64,000 bases of DNA. Source: Lactifluus volemus (lineage: Eukaryota; Basidiomycota; Agaricomycetes; Russulales; Russulaceae). Below the pieces are notes generated by a model that was not told where the DNA came from, did no database searches, and worked only from the letters and a program-made list of their open reading frames with translations. Numbering within the stretch: the stretch's first letter is position 1; each line of letters begins with the position of its first letter. The stretch covers positions 1,178,001-1,242,000 of the forward strand of contig WTXI01000006.1 of NCBI GenBank assembly GCA_022376515.1, written 5' to 3'. Both the position numbers and the translations under genes were made by a program. Positions 35,351 through 47,430 of the stretch are shown here, piece by piece.

Positions 35351-38300
35351 ATGGACGGCAGCTTGCCCTCAGCACAACAGCCCCTTCAACTCTCTACCAA
35401 TGTCGGGGTCGGGAGTATCAGTATCGCTCACGACTCCCCCAATTCTATTTCTACACAACGTGTGTCCGACCCCACCACCGAACTCAAACATGAAGAGTCC
35501 AGTCCCAACCCAGAGTTACCAACTAGTGAAGTTGTTCAGACGACAACGGCTGATATTCTGCAAGTGCTACAAAAGCTTCAAGCTCAGCAATCTGCCACAC
35601 CACCCACCCCTCAACTCCCATCCTTTCCCGCAAAGCCTGAGCTTCAGCCTCAATCCGCCCCTGTTCTCCCAAAGGAGGAACCTCAACCCGCTACCCCTTC
35701 TGTCACGGAAGAGTCGGTTTCTGAATGGGATACTCTTCGAGCGAGTCTGCGCGACAACCCCCACGACACAGAGGGATGGAACAAGCTCGTGCGGCTTGCT
35801 GAAGACTCTGCAGACCTCGAAAAGATCAAGGAAGCATACGAAAGCCTCCTTAAGATGTATCCGAATACCGTGCGCAACCTGCAATCGGTCGTAAACCAAG
35901 TTCTTCTGACATGATTGCATCCAGTGGTCGGCTCAAATAGCTTATCTCAACCACTTTCTCGTGCCGGGTCATTTTAAATTCGCGGAAGATCACCTATTCA
36001 CACGCTTCCTAAGGACATCTCCGCCGTAGAACTCTGGAAGTTTTACTTGACGTATATTCGGTATGCTGCGCTTACACGACTAGTTATTGCTTGATCACTA
36101 AGGACCTGGAATCAGACGGATCAATGTCGATCCTTCCACACGAGACATCGTTCGCAAAGCTTATGAGTTCGCGCTCAATCATGTGGGTCAAGACAAGGAT
36201 AGCGGTGAGATCTGGTCGGACTACATCCAGTTTCTGCGATCCGGTGAGGTGTGTAACGATTGTCTGCTAAGCTTTTTCTCAGAACAGCGGAAGTGGTGTT
36301 TCGAGTCATGTTCCTTCTACTTGACCTTTGAATTCATCTTGCTTCGCCACCACTGTCCTTTAGAGTGATCTTGCGCGTGTGCGTGTATCGGGCGTGCGAC
36401 CACATTTCTACTCGTCTTGCCAGATGTTCCGATGGGGACCAACACCCTTCGTGAAGCGGACAATACATACTGATTGCAATTCCAGACGAATTCAACATGG
36501 GAAGAGCAACAGAAGATGGACGCTCTACGCAAAGTGTATCATCGTGCTGTGCAAATTCCCCTCGAAAATGTCGAAACCCTCTGGTCAGAGCTAGAAACAT
36601 TCGAAAACAATCTCAACAGAATCACGGCGAGTATCATGCTCGCGACTTTGGAGGGGTATTACTTATCCCCACTTACACAATCCAGGCAAAAAAGTTTTTG
36701 AGCGATCTCTCACCCTCCTACATGCAAGCCCGGGCAGTCCTTCGCCAACTCCAGCGACACCTGGGTCCGCTTTTTCCCCCTCCCCCGCCATCTTCTCCAT
36801 CTCGTCCCTATCTCTACCTCCCCCCAAAGCCAACGTTCAATGCTGCAGAGCGTGCACTGGTCGGCGCATGGAAAAGTTATCTACGCTGGGAAGAGAGCAA
36901 CCCACTGGAGATCGACGAACAAGACCGCAATACCCTTATTACACGCGTCCAGGGTGTATACCGTAAGGCGGTCATCCGCATGCGTTTTTTCGGCGAGATT
37001 TGGTGAGTTGATATCACGTCGAGCGTCCAACTAAACTGAGAGATTCTGTCAGGTATATGGCGTATGTTTGGACCAACAGCATTGGCAAGACGGAGGAGGC
37101 GATAAATCTTTTAAAATCGGGAATCGATGCGAACCCAATGAGGCAAGCACCACAACTCCCATCTGAGCCACTTGCATACTAACAGGGCTCGGATTACCAG
37201 CTTCCTGTTGAACTTTGCATGCGCAGAGGCCTTAGAGCTTCAAGGAAATGTTGAAGCAGTACACAAAGTCTTCGAACGCTTCCTCGAAACCCTTCGCCAT
37301 GACCTCGATGCACACGAGGCCCGAATCGTGCTATCTACGACATCATCGACCCTATCAACAGGCGCTATGGACGCGCCCAGTTCACAAACAACCGAAATTG
37401 TCCCCGCCAATGCATCATTCACGACGCAGTCGGACGAAAAACCACCTCAGTCTAAGGAGCTCGCTGAGAAACGTCAAGAGTATGGCCTTGCGTGGACGGT
37501 CTATATGCGGTTCGCCCGCCGTGCAGAAGGACTCAAGTCCGCTAGAACAGTATTTGGCCAGGCAAGGAGGGACAAGTGGACACCCTGGGAAGTCTATGAA
37601 TCTGCAGGTACGTCACTTCGGAACCATGCATCCTCTATAACAACCTCTGATGGTATTTGATCAGCAATCGCGGAGTACCATCTGACGAAGGATGTTCGTA
37701 CCCCTACTCGGATCTTCGAAAAGGCCCTCGAGACCTTTAGCGATGAGGTGGACCTCGTAGCTCACTATCTGGGGTTCTTGTTATCAATTAACGACGAAAA
37801 TAGTGAGTGGCCAGGTGAACAACCTGGTCAATTTTTTTCTTACAATCCATAGATGCTCGTGCGCTTTTCGAGCGCGTCATTAGCACGTTTCCTCCTGATC
37901 GCGCAAGGCCCCTCTGGGAACGTTGGGCTCGTCACGAGTATCAATACGGCGATCTTGCGGCAGCTCAGAAACTGGAGAAACGAATGGCTGAAGCTTACCC
38001 GAATGGTGAGAGCCTACAGCATTCTAGCCCATCTCTCTACTGACTCTGGGTTTAGACCCGCCGATCAAGCGCTTCGCTCAGCGCCACACGTACCATTCCA
38101 CGGATGCAATAGCAGCACGCGACCTGGGTGTTGCAATTGTCCGGCAGAGTAGCGGCACAACTAGCTCGGGCAGCTCAAGCAACTCGCTCGGGCGCACGGA
38201 CACGCAAACTTCGCTCCTGGCGAGTGCGAACACGCCACAGCCCACGCCAACACCAGCAGCACCGACGCAGCAAAAGCGACCTTCCTCTCCGGACCACAAA

Positions 38301-38871
38301 CGGAGGGACTCCGATTCACACGGCCCGCCGCAGTATAAGAGGGCACGAGCCTCTTCACCGCCTGGACGCGACCGCGATCGGTGGGAAGGGCACGGTAACG
38401 GACGAAAGAGGTATAATAGCCCAACCTGGGATCGTGATCGTGATCGCGATCGTGATGTACCGGCGCCGCGTCGAGCGAGAGATCAGGAGGAAGAAAAAGC
38501 TGTTAGCGTACCTTCGGTCATTTCGTGGTTCATCGGTACATTGCCGGGCCCGAGCGCGTTTGACGGTAAGTGGCCTTTTCGTCTATTGTTTTGCCACATG
38601 GTTTTAGCGGCCCTGAACTGACAACTATCCAAAAGGACCTGTGTTCCGCACGGACGACTTGATGCAAGTTTTCCGCGGTGCTGTTATTCCAAGCGCGACC
38701 GGTCGCTCTCGAAGTCCTTCTGCACCTCCGACCAGAGCAGGTGAGCCTTTTTTTTTTTTCCCTTTTCAATCCAACGATGGACTGAGTCGGGTCACAAAAG
38801 CGGGTGCTGGAAGACCGCCGCCGGATTATGGCCCCTATCAGGGTCCGGGAGGTGCGCGACGGCGATATTAG
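35351..38871 (+). CDS. RNA14: mRNA 3'-end-processing protein Rna14 (CF IA / CstF77, HAT repeats)
   Basis: Scaffold of cleavage factor IA that binds Rna15 and Pcf11 in cleavage and polyadenylation. Start [19 protein letters not shown] and a low-complexity N-terminus are followed by the HAT-repeat array: [164 protein letters not shown] and [20 protein letters not shown]. These are typical Suf/CstF77 motifs. The C-terminal tail is Ser/Pro/Arg-rich with an RD dipeptide run and a short conserved [20 protein letters not shown] that resembles the Rna14 monkeytail region. Ends GARRRY before TAG at 38869-38871. About a dozen introns. Confidence 0.92.
38430..38456. repeat. GATCGT microsatellite inside RNA14
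   Basis: Four and a half imperfect copies of GATCGT, read as alternating Arg-Asp in the RNA14 tail; the reading frame is kept. Confidence 0.85.
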
Positions 38872-39311
38872 TTATGAGCTTATGAGCGTGGAGGATGCCG
38901 CGTGCTGTAGGGAGGTTCGCCATCGCCACCACTTAGGTATCTGATCAGCCAAAGTAAAATATAGCCATACTTCTCGCATGTGATTGGCTCGTGCATTCAG
39001 GAAGAACGGTCTCCGACTTGATATGCCTCATCATTCTCATGAGAAAGTTACTGTCGACGACGAAAAGTGCATTGGGGCCACGTATGCATTAGCAGCCTAA
39101 AAGTACTAGTGGCTCTACAAATTACACGGGTCGAACATGGAGCTGAGGTGAGGGCCTCTTGCCCAACTTGAAGTTACGGGCATGAGTGGATCGAAAAGAA
39201 AGACAAAAAGAAATAAAAAATTATCAAGGATGTCGTCGTCCTAAAACCAAAAACATTCACACGAACCATCCCCACCACCCCGACGACGGCTGAATGCTTT
39301 TTTTTGCATAT
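38872..39311. other. convergent intergenic region RNA14 / HRP1
   Basis: No gene or repeat recognised. The A-rich stretch 39195-39225 could hold polyadenylation signals. Confidence 0.4.
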
Positions 39312-41335
39312 TCAGCGGGCGTACGGGTGATAAGCGTGCTGTCCGCGGTGGGGCGCTCTTTGAGGACCTAGTGGAGGCTGTCCTTGCGCGGCCCGAGGGC
39401 CCCGCGGCACGTTGGGCCCAGGTCCGCCAGCAGCGGGTCCTGTTGGTGGACCTCCGCGACCCATCGCAACACGGGGATCCGAAGCCATTCCTCCGCCCAT
39501 ACCTCGGCCCATGGGCCCGCCGCCCATCATTCCCGGACCACTACCGTTCATCATCGGTGTCATGTTACCACCGCCACCCATCATCGCACTGGCGTTCATG
39601 CTGTTCATCGCAGCCATGCCGCCCATCTGTGCGAACATGCGTGTGTACAACGCCGCAAGCGCCTGTGCATCGAATGGGGTGTTCCCAGTCATACCCTGCA
39701 TGCCGGTCATGGCAGGATTCTGGGTAAAGTTTGCATTGTTGAAGCCCCCGCCGCGACCTGCTGCTCCTGCTCCTGCCTACTCTGCTACTGCTCCGCCGGC
39801 ATTGCCATCGAATTGGTCACGTTGGGAGCGAGGCTGAGCAAGCTTGACATCGATCTACCACAGCGCTTTGAGTAAAGTTAGCGAAATGCTAGGATGCCGC
39901 TGAAACCCACCAGCTTCCCGTCAATCTCAAGGTTGCCAAATCCAAGGAAAGGGGTGACATCAGTGTCCTCGAAGGAGACGAAGCCAAAACCCTTGCTGCG
40001 ACCCGTCTCACGATCAAGCATGACTGTTGAATCGACAACTTTGCCAAACTGCGAGAAAAATTCACGCATGGATTCTGAAGTGACACTTCCCGCGAGGCCG
40101 CCAATGAAGAGTTTGGTGGCTCGTTGATGCTCCTGTCGAGGAATGGCTCGCTTGGGGTCAATCTATTCAGAGGTCATGGTCAAATTTCGTATGTGGTATC
40201 TTGGCACGTAGACCTAACGCACAATCTTTCCATCTAGGAAATGCTCGCGCACCATGACTGCATTGACGGACGCTGGGTCGTCAAAAGTAAGGAACGCGAA
40301 ACATCTGGAGCGACCCGTGGAGTCCCGCATGATCGTGCAGGCGTCTACTTTGCCAAATTGGGAGAAGTATTTTCTGAGCGATTCTGGTATAACAAACTAA
40401 TTTAGTCCTACTCAAACTATGGGAGACAGTGTGCAACCCGGTACCGTCTGTAGTGTCCCAATTTAGCCCTCCAATGAACATTTTGCTGAACATCCGAGTC
40501 CGAATAAGTTAAGAGCACAATTGTGGTGAAGCGGCGAAGGCGAGGGTGAAGTCGTCGATGGATGAGGGAAAAGCAGAGATAGTTATTAGCATCGGTAGCC
40601 TAAACATGGTCATGACAATGGAGAGGATATAGAGCGACTGTACTGTGGATACGCTGTTTTTGTGCTAGCCTAGTTTAGACGGCTTACGCTAGTTCGACGG
40701 AAGAGCTAGTCGTAGCCTAGGGACAGGATTTTCGTGGATAGGCGCTGAGCGACATCTAAGCGTGTTAGGCTACGACTGGGAGACCAGCCCCATGCCCGTC
40801 ATACACTAAGCCCGCCGACAGCTACCCAACAGTAGACCCGTGCGGAATATCAGAAAATAGGGATGTTCACCTACCCTTCATCCTTCATTTCGGAGGGCCG
40901 AACAGACCGTTCTTCAACAGCCACAGCGTGGTAGTTGCCACGGGCCGGTCCACGATCATCATTGTTGGACTCTTGATACGTTGGAATTTGTTGCGGTACA
41001 TTGGCGATCGGTGGTGAAGCTTTATACTGTATAGCGTTTGATGTAGGTTCACTCCAAGAGGCGATCGGAGTAGGAGAAGAGGTAAGCGTGGCCGCCTTCG
41101 AGCTCGAAGGTGCTGGTGTAGCATTTTTCACCTGAGGTTCTGCGGTTGAGGAGAGATTTTGGGGGACTAGAGAATTTTCCTGTGAATCAGTGTGAGTGCT
41201 TTTTGTAGTCAGATCAGGTCCCAGGTCCTCGGTGCCATAAAGATCTATTTTTAAAGAAAAAAAAAATTGATGCGAAGGTAGAAAAGGAAAAGGAGAATGC
41301 ATACCGCCATAGAGATCAGCGTCGAGCTCGGACAT
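39312..41335 (-). CDS. HRP1: Hrp1/Nab4-type RNA-binding protein with two RRMs and Gly/Met-rich tail
   Basis: hnRNP-like factor of mRNA 3'-end formation and export (CF IB in yeast). Start MSELDADLYG, then an intron and DLYGTEDLGPDLTT, then a Ser/Pro/Thr-rich part. RRM1 has RNP2 KMFIGGLNWDTTD and RNP1 RSRCFAFLTFDDP. RRM2 has RNP2 TKLFIGGLAG and RNP1 SKGFGFVSFED, followed by DVKLAQPRSQ. The tail contains MMGGGP and GRGMGGG repeats and ends HRGQHAYHPYAR. In the last exon a TAG would appear in frame if reading continued unspliced. A 48-base intron (C|GTGACC...GGCAG) removes it and joins PRSQ-R-AGAAGRGGGF. The intron before RRM1 is about 380 bases, far longer than the others here, and contains an inverted repeat. 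Together with RNA14 this puts two 3'-end-processing genes side by side, probably by chance. Confidence 0.88.
40708..40777. repeat. 12-bp perfect inverted repeat with CTAG-rich surroundings in the HRP1 long intron
   Basis: AGTCGTAGCCTA at 40708-40719 is the exact reverse complement of TAGGCTACGACT at 40766-40777, with a 46-base loop. Several CTAG/CTAGC motifs lie just upstream (40660-40710). It could be a small foldback or MITE remnant, or an RNA hairpin in the intron. Confidence 0.6.
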
Positions 41336-41929
41336 GGTAAGATGTGAGGTGGTGGGGTGATGGTACAGGAGAGAGAGAGAATGGCCGCGCCACCAACTCT
41401 ACCTTGCCGGCATTTCACGATGAACCGATTCCCACGCCTCCCTTACCTTCCACGTAAGCAACGCCTCGGCTTCTTTACCTGGCTGTACTGAAGCGCAGCA
41501 CCCCAAAGTTAGGCGTTCATTTACCTCGTTTACTTAGCGGGCGCCGCAAGGAGGCGCTCTAGATGGCATCCAGGCGGTACCGTTTAGCGACACGGCACAT
41601 TCTCTTTTCCAATTCACTCGCTGTCTCCACCTTCACCTTCCTTAGGGAGTTACGTGGCGCCTAACTTCTCCATTCTTCATATAAACCACATGATCGCTTC
41701 AGGGTTGTCCCTGAAGCATTCATTATTGAAGGGCCGCCTGCGCAGAAAAACAAATTACTGTTCTGCACTCGAGTTCAACGCGAAGCGCTCGATTTACGAT
41801 TTTGGGAACCTGTATATTGCCCGGATCACCAACCCTTCCTCGATATGGTCAATCCGTTCCGAAGCACCCAACCCGATAGAAAGAGTCGTCGATCATGGGC
41901 CTTGCTTACCAGCCCCTATAAAAACAAAG
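41336..41929. other. intergenic region upstream of HRP1
   Basis: Holds the HRP1 promoter (a GA-repeat lies at 41371-41381). A 100-codon plus frame at 41654-41956 is unrecognised. No other feature. Confidence 0.4.
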
Positions 41930-42790
41930 GTAGTTAGCCCGATATCCCAAAATTGACCGAATGACGCTCACAGGTCATGCTAATCAAAACATACGAGGTT
42001 ATCGTACAGCCACAATCGCGGATACGTAAAATCACTTTTGGAACACGATCCGCGAACGATCAACGATCAACGACAAAGCCATGTGCATTCACCAGCAATT
42101 CTAATAGCATTCGGCTGTACCGTGAACGCCGGTGGAGAGTTGCATGCTAACATCATTCCGCCCAACCAACACCCGCGGATACATGAATTGCAGCCTTCAC
42201 GTCCGCACGATCGAAGTGGTACAGCGGAAATTTTTGAGTCTCGGGGAATGTCGTATTAACACCACAACATTTGACGGCGGAACTAGAGCTTGGGAAGACA
42301 CCTACAGGAGGCCAAGCACGTTGATTGACCCTGTGTAGAGCGCCCATCAGGCGGACGTGACACCGGCGATCGTCGTGTCGAGAATACGATATATATCAAA
42401 GGCCGGATCGACACTTTCAGTCCAAACATCGTAGCGCCGATCACCTACCGTTGAACTACCGGGAAGGAACATTAGTCCTCGTTGAAGAGCGTATTCGACA
42501 CATTTTTCACATGAAATTGGCATAATTGCTTACAAGGCGCATGCATCCCTTCATGCTCCCTAGACGTCAAATAGATCTTGATCTTTTTGATTCAAAAGGC
42601 CACATTGATCGGAAAGTGTTTCCTCCCTTTAAGTTCGAGAAACACTCCAAGAATTGTTGCAAAAAAGCTGACGAAATCACGACATCGTTCCTCTGCAATA
42701 TGTATCACGTTTGGTAGCTTATAACGGTACACGATACGTAGCAGGCACCGGCACAAATCCTTTATCTTGTAAGACTGAGGTATGATCCCA
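41930..42790 (-). pseudogene. old relic of an S10 serine carboxypeptidase (third copy)
   Basis: This segment aligns by eye, in order, with the two better carboxypeptidase copies to the right. The TCACTTTTGGA block near 42030, the FDRADVKAAIH strand (42190-42240, FNRADVKAAIHAPENVDW in the others), the GATATATATCAAAGGCCGGAT block near 42390, and a segment FFATILGVFLELKGRK near 42650 (FFQQFLEIFSELKGKK in the others) can all be matched. Catalytic motifs are lost and the frame is broken repeatedly. The 5' part is missing beyond about 42790. It is clearly more diverged than the tandem copies, so it arose earlier. Confidence 0.7.
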
Positions 42791-43390
42791 ATGACCATAG
42801 ATCTCCCCTATCGGGAGTATGCCTCGTAGAGAGGAAGGTGTGGAACGCAGAGGAAAGGGGAGCGAAGAGGACGAAGCTCGAGCATTCATGTCACCGCCCG
42901 AAACGTTTGTACGACGGAAGAGGATGGTATGAAAAAGGGGTAAGAATGTGGGAAGACTGGTACACGGAATCTCGGAGCTTCGAAGCGGAAAATTTTTTGG
43001 CTTTTGATAAATGTAAAAGAGGTGAACGTAATGGCGTAGAGTGTGGTCCATGACCAGATCACGAAGCATAGAGAAGACTCGGAAGGCGGGGTTGTCTCAG
43101 AAGCACTGCCAAGCAAGGAATAAATTCGACAACACTTGGAAGAAAGCTCTCACACGGTCCCTCAAGTATACTATACCCAGAGCCCGGGTTCTGTAGCCTT
43201 TCTTCCTGCACACAAGACACTTGGAGGCTCCAGAGACTTACGTGGCTACTAGCTGAAAAATGTTGAGAAAACACCAGCGAAAACTCGGAAAAACATCACG
43301 AAAAGTGGCCAGACACGATGTGCATGTTGTTCACCAGTGTTTGAGGACAGGATCAGGGGGATGGTTGCACGCTAAGATAACTGCGTTACT
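42791..43390. other. region without a confident gene
   Basis: A 116-codon minus-strand frame (42719-43069) shows no recognisable motif. This may be further decayed sequence next to the carboxypeptidase relic, or 5' sequence of the kinase-like gene. Confidence 0.3.
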
Positions 43391-44979
43391 ATGTCACGTG
43401 CAGATGTCGCACTTGCAAGGGTGGCTGAAGAAGTGGCGGTTCATTCCGCCACTAGTCATCTTCTACGTCCGCATGTGCCAGCAAGCCCATATTCTACATT
43501 GACCGGCCCTAAAGTGGCTGCGCACAGACCATTGACTGCAGATCAATTTGACGAGTACTATAGCCTTTTGTGATTTTTTGATACTTCAGTTGGACACCTT
43601 CAAGCCTCTTTTTCTTATGGCTTGCGCTTTCTTGAAGATTCTGCTCCACCAGGCTGATTTTAGAGTAGCCAGAAAGTATAAAGACCCATTCAAACGTGAT
43701 GAAATACCTAAGTGTTCCTCTCACTCGCTGAGGTAAGTTCCTTACATTACAACTTGAATTCTTCCTGCAGCACACGCTCATAAGCTCCCCTTAGTTGTAC
43801 TGTACTCACAACAGGTCGGCTACAAATAACACAGCATTCCTTTCACTTGCTGACTTGTACTTGCGACATACTCTATTGCTTGCTTGTCGTGCCAGTGAGG
43901 TTCTGATCTTCAAGTTTACCTGCCAGTGGCCAGGATCCCAATCCACAATTCCAGGACCACAAACACCGACCAATCTGACTTTGATCGCATATATGTTACT
44001 TACAAAGGCTTTCAACGTCACCGACGACACCTTCAGGCAGCTGCTCAGCCCGGACCTTCCTGTGACTTCAGAAAATCTGTCTCGACCGATCATCTTGGGC
44101 AGTGTTTACGACGAGCAAGGAAACACTAGCAGGCCCTCTGCAAGGCTACGTGATCCAACCTCTGATGCTGGCGGACCTCTGGAACCGACGGGAGCCATAT
44201 TCGTTCAATGCCTAGATGCCTTTCCAGTCCTTTTCACACCTGTTCACACACCCCAATTCCGGGTTTGCAAGATGCCAACCAGCGTGACTTTCGTACACCT
44301 CAATCACCGGCTCGATGCCTTTGCCTATGCGTCAACCAAGTGGCGCCTCGTCATCAAGTTTGCCAACGGAGCTAATAAGAAAGACAAATTTGAGCTCGAA
44401 CGCTACCTCCTTAACGAGAAGACCACATATAATAAGCTTGCTCATCTCGCTCGATGGATACGAGTGGTCCCTCAATGTTACGGTGAATATATGTGGTATG
44501 GTGGAAGGGCGCTTGTCCTTTCCGATGAGGGTCCATCCTTGACGACCCTCGGGATGGATTTTGCATCCCTGGAACCCACGGAGAGGTGATGAGACTCACT
44601 TCCATTTGAAGAGAAAATCTGCTGAATCTTTGTCAGACTCGTGCTCTTCATGAAATTATACCTCATCCATAAGTTCGGGATCTCCCACTGCAACTTTGGA
44701 CCGAGGAACGTCTTGCGTAAACGATGGTGCCAACTGACGATCACCAACTTCACGTCGTCGAATACCAACCACGTGTGCCAGGGGTGGAGAGCTTGCCCCG
44801 AATTGGAATCCGCACAGGATTCGCTTCGCCTAGATTTCCGTCATAGAAGTGGGACACTGGGGACGATCAAGTTATTTGCAGGTTTAGTGTGCGGCTTGTT
44901 CTTCTTCCTGCTTGATTGCACGATCAACTCGGTCGTTTATCGAGTAGCGGATCGGATTATCTTGTTGTTGTTAAACTAA
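43391..44979 (+). CDS. protein-kinase-like gene with degenerate catalytic motifs and C-terminal membrane segment
   Basis: Exons are uncertain at the 5' end: a first coding piece reads VALARVAEEVAVHSATSHLL, and PLTADQFDEYYSL follows. The best part is 44250-44590: KWRLVIKFANG (putative VAIK-like Lys strand), FELERYLLNEKTTYNKLAHL (alpha-C region) and YMWYGGRALVLSDEGPSL (hinge). After an intron, ISHCNFGPRNVL stands where active kinases have H-x-D...N, and LTITNFTSSNTNHVC where DFG is expected. So the catalytic Asp of HxD is Asn and the DFG Asp is Asn. The resemblance is to the expanded Agaricomycete kinase-like families. The C-terminus LFAGLVCGLFFFLLDCTINS looks like a transmembrane helix. It is either a pseudokinase or a decaying kinase. 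Confidence 0.45.
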
Positions 44980-45334
44980 GAAGGCAGACATCCTTTTATT
45001 AGGAACTCTCTAAAATGCGTACATAACTTGAAAAGGTCCCTTGTCATCCCAAAATCAGAGGGTTGTTGTAAAGCGATAATAGACAAGTGTGTGGCAACTG
45101 TCCTGTAAAGACAACAACTTGAACAAGATTATCTGCCATGTGCTGCGTGCACGAGGTTGTATTTACATTCACTCGTCGACGACAGCAAGTTTCAACTAAT
45201 CCGCTAAGTTTAAGTATATGAGGACTCGGAGAGTAAGTCAAACTTACTCACCTCAGTTATTCATACCGCGTGCACGAGAACGAGGCGTTGAAATTCGCTC
45301 ACAAAATATGGGGAAGAGGGGGATGTCGAGACAA
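44980..45334. other. intergenic gap before the tandem duplication
   Basis: 355 bases with no gene recognised. The left boundary of duplication unit A is at about 45335. Confidence 0.5.
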
Positions 45335-46369
45335 ATGGTCTTTGTTATAATTTTCATCTTATTCACTTTTTCATACTAAAACGAACGTCTAATGACGTGT
45401 GGATTCTGTAGCAGACGAGCAGCGTAGTAAATGCTGCGAAATTTAGATTAACACATGAGGGAGAAAGTTTGCAAGTGTCCAAGTCCATAATCAGATGCAC
45501 ATAACCGCTCTCACTAGCCCGAGCCAGTACAACGGATGGCGATAACTCGTTTACGGGGCCTTCCTGAAGCCCATCAAGTACTGCATGATCTGGAATGCCG
45601 CCTAAACAGAGGTAAGTTATCACTCTCTGCCATCAATTCCGAGAATTCCACTTACTTCGGGTTCGTCAGCGGGTACCCTGTGTGAGTTGACCCGGTCAGC
45701 CACCAGGCCTCACTCAACGTATTAAAGCATTACTTACATGTGCCCTGCTTGGTTGATCTCAACATAAGTCAACCCGCGCTCAGATATCACGGACCCCATT
45801 GCCCCAACGCCATCAACGACAAACGAGTCAGGAACCATGGGCGTCTGGAATCCTTGCTTTCCGCCCCCTAGATAATATTGATCAAGTCATCGCCCCAAAA
45901 GGACATGTATAGACGACACTTACAGGTCATGCTGTTGTCACACACGAGGTAACATTCAACACGATGATCGTCATGACAGGTGTTACGGTACTCACTTTTG
46001 GAGCGCTATGCGTGAAGTTTCAGCCATGATAATGAAGTCGGCACGGCCATTCACAATCACCGTGCGCTTGCTCTTCTCGATGACGTTTGGTAACACCGTA
46101 AACGTCGGCGGGAGACTCGAATCACCATTCGGGAAAACATTCACATTGGTGCACAGCGCCCAGTCTACATTTTCAGGTGCATGGATGGCAGCCTTCACAT
46201 CCGCACGATTAAAGTACACAGGATTGTCTGGACTCGGAGGCTGCAGGAATGTCCCCCTAAGAGAGCAATGATTCAATATATGATATAGACAACGAAGAGG
46301 GCGAGACTGACGGGAAACCGAGCGGGGAGAAATCTGCAGGCGACTACACCAAATAATCATCCAGCTATA

Positions 46370-46384
46370 CATCAGCAAAATGTT
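46370..46384. repeat. left terminal inverted repeat of transposon 1
   Basis: CATCAGCAAAATGTT; it pairs with the right end with one mismatch. Confidence 0.85.
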
Positions 46385-46387
46385 TAT

Positions 46388-46520
46388 ATGCTAGAGTTAC
46401 TAATGACGCTAGAGACAGCTAGCCGTACTAGCTTACCTGTTTCTAGGCATCCTAGCCGGTTTCTATTACGAATTCGACTTTTCTAGGTACTCTAGAATTT
46501 GTACTAGGCTAAATGCGGTA
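46388..46520. repeat. left subterminal CTAG-rich region of transposon 1
   Basis: CTAG or CTAGG/GCTAG occurs about a dozen times in 130 bases. The matching array at the right end points to transposase-binding repeats. Confidence 0.75.
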
Positions 46521-47103
46521 ATACTATCCCTGCGCCCCTCTCCGGTCACCCCCCCGTTCTAGCCACTCCATTTTTCTCACTCAATTCTCACTCAACCACC
46601 ACAAAATTTAGCCTACAGTATCTAGTACCATATCTGAATATATTCCGTGCATTTTTTCTTTCAGAAATTGTGGTGTGCTGTGGAATGAAATCAGTGCATT
46701 TGTCACACATTTGTCACACTTGCCAACTGATGAGTCTGAAATTTGGTGTGACCTAGCGTGACTCACCGGAAGGGGGGCGACTGGAGAGGGGGCGGGGATA
46801 GTAAGAGGGACGCACAAGATCGGAAAACGATCTCATGTGTGCGGTCAATACTGAGGCTGTCACCTCGCATGCCGCATGCGTGGTAGAGGGGGTTGAGGAG
46901 AATTGAGATTGCAAAATGTTCAAAGGGACGTGAGTGCCAACTGCCAAGATCATGGCCGCGGACCTTGAGTGGTGGTGGGGGGCTGCAGGGATGCCGCAAG
47001 GGCAATGTCGCAGGGCGACCGTCGGGACAGCGGCAGCAGCAGCAAGGGGAGATGGCAAGGGCCACACAGAGTAGGAGGTGAACCCGGGCGACGATAGCAC
47101 AAG

Positions 47104-47430
47104 TCACTGGTGTCAGCTCTCGGACGGCCGCGACAGTGGCGCCCAAGCAACTGTGACACTATGGACCGTTTGCACGGCACGGTGCCCCCTCCGTGCCAGT
47201 GGGTAGACACGAGGGGAGGGGCGAGGCGACAACGGAGGTGACAGAGGAGGACGGGCGATGGAGGTGATACAGGAAGCGAGCGACAAAGGGCCATGCAATA
47301 GTGCCAGTCACTGGCGTCAGGCGTTCAGACAGTCGCAATAGCGATGCCTGCGCGACCTTGACGCCGTTGACCGTCAAAGCATGGACCCCTCCCCTCAGTG
47401 CCGGGTGGATGCGAGAAGCAAGGGGATGTA
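47104..47430. repeat. diverged direct repeat, offset 204 bp, inside transposon 1
   Basis: TCACTGGTGTCAG at 47104 recurs as TCACTGGCGTCAG at 47308, and both are followed by comparable cg-rich sequence ending near ...ATGGACC and GTGGGTAGACACGAGG / GGGTGGATGCGAGAAGC. A two-copy internal tandem repeat, well diverged. Confidence 0.55.

Noticed and set aside
38430..38456. GATCGT repeat as a CRISPR-like or recombination signal
   Set aside because: It is a simple in-frame microsatellite encoding Arg-Asp in the RNA14 tail; there are no spacers.
39730..39880. Premature stop in HRP1 making it a pseudogene
   Set aside because: A plausible 48-base intron removes the TAG and joins two conserved parts in frame; the Gly/Met-rich tail beyond it is open and typical for the family.
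42719..43069. 116-codon minus-strand frame as the 5' part of the carboxypeptidase relic
   Set aside because: Its translation does not match the N-terminal half of copies A or B; similarity ends near 42790.
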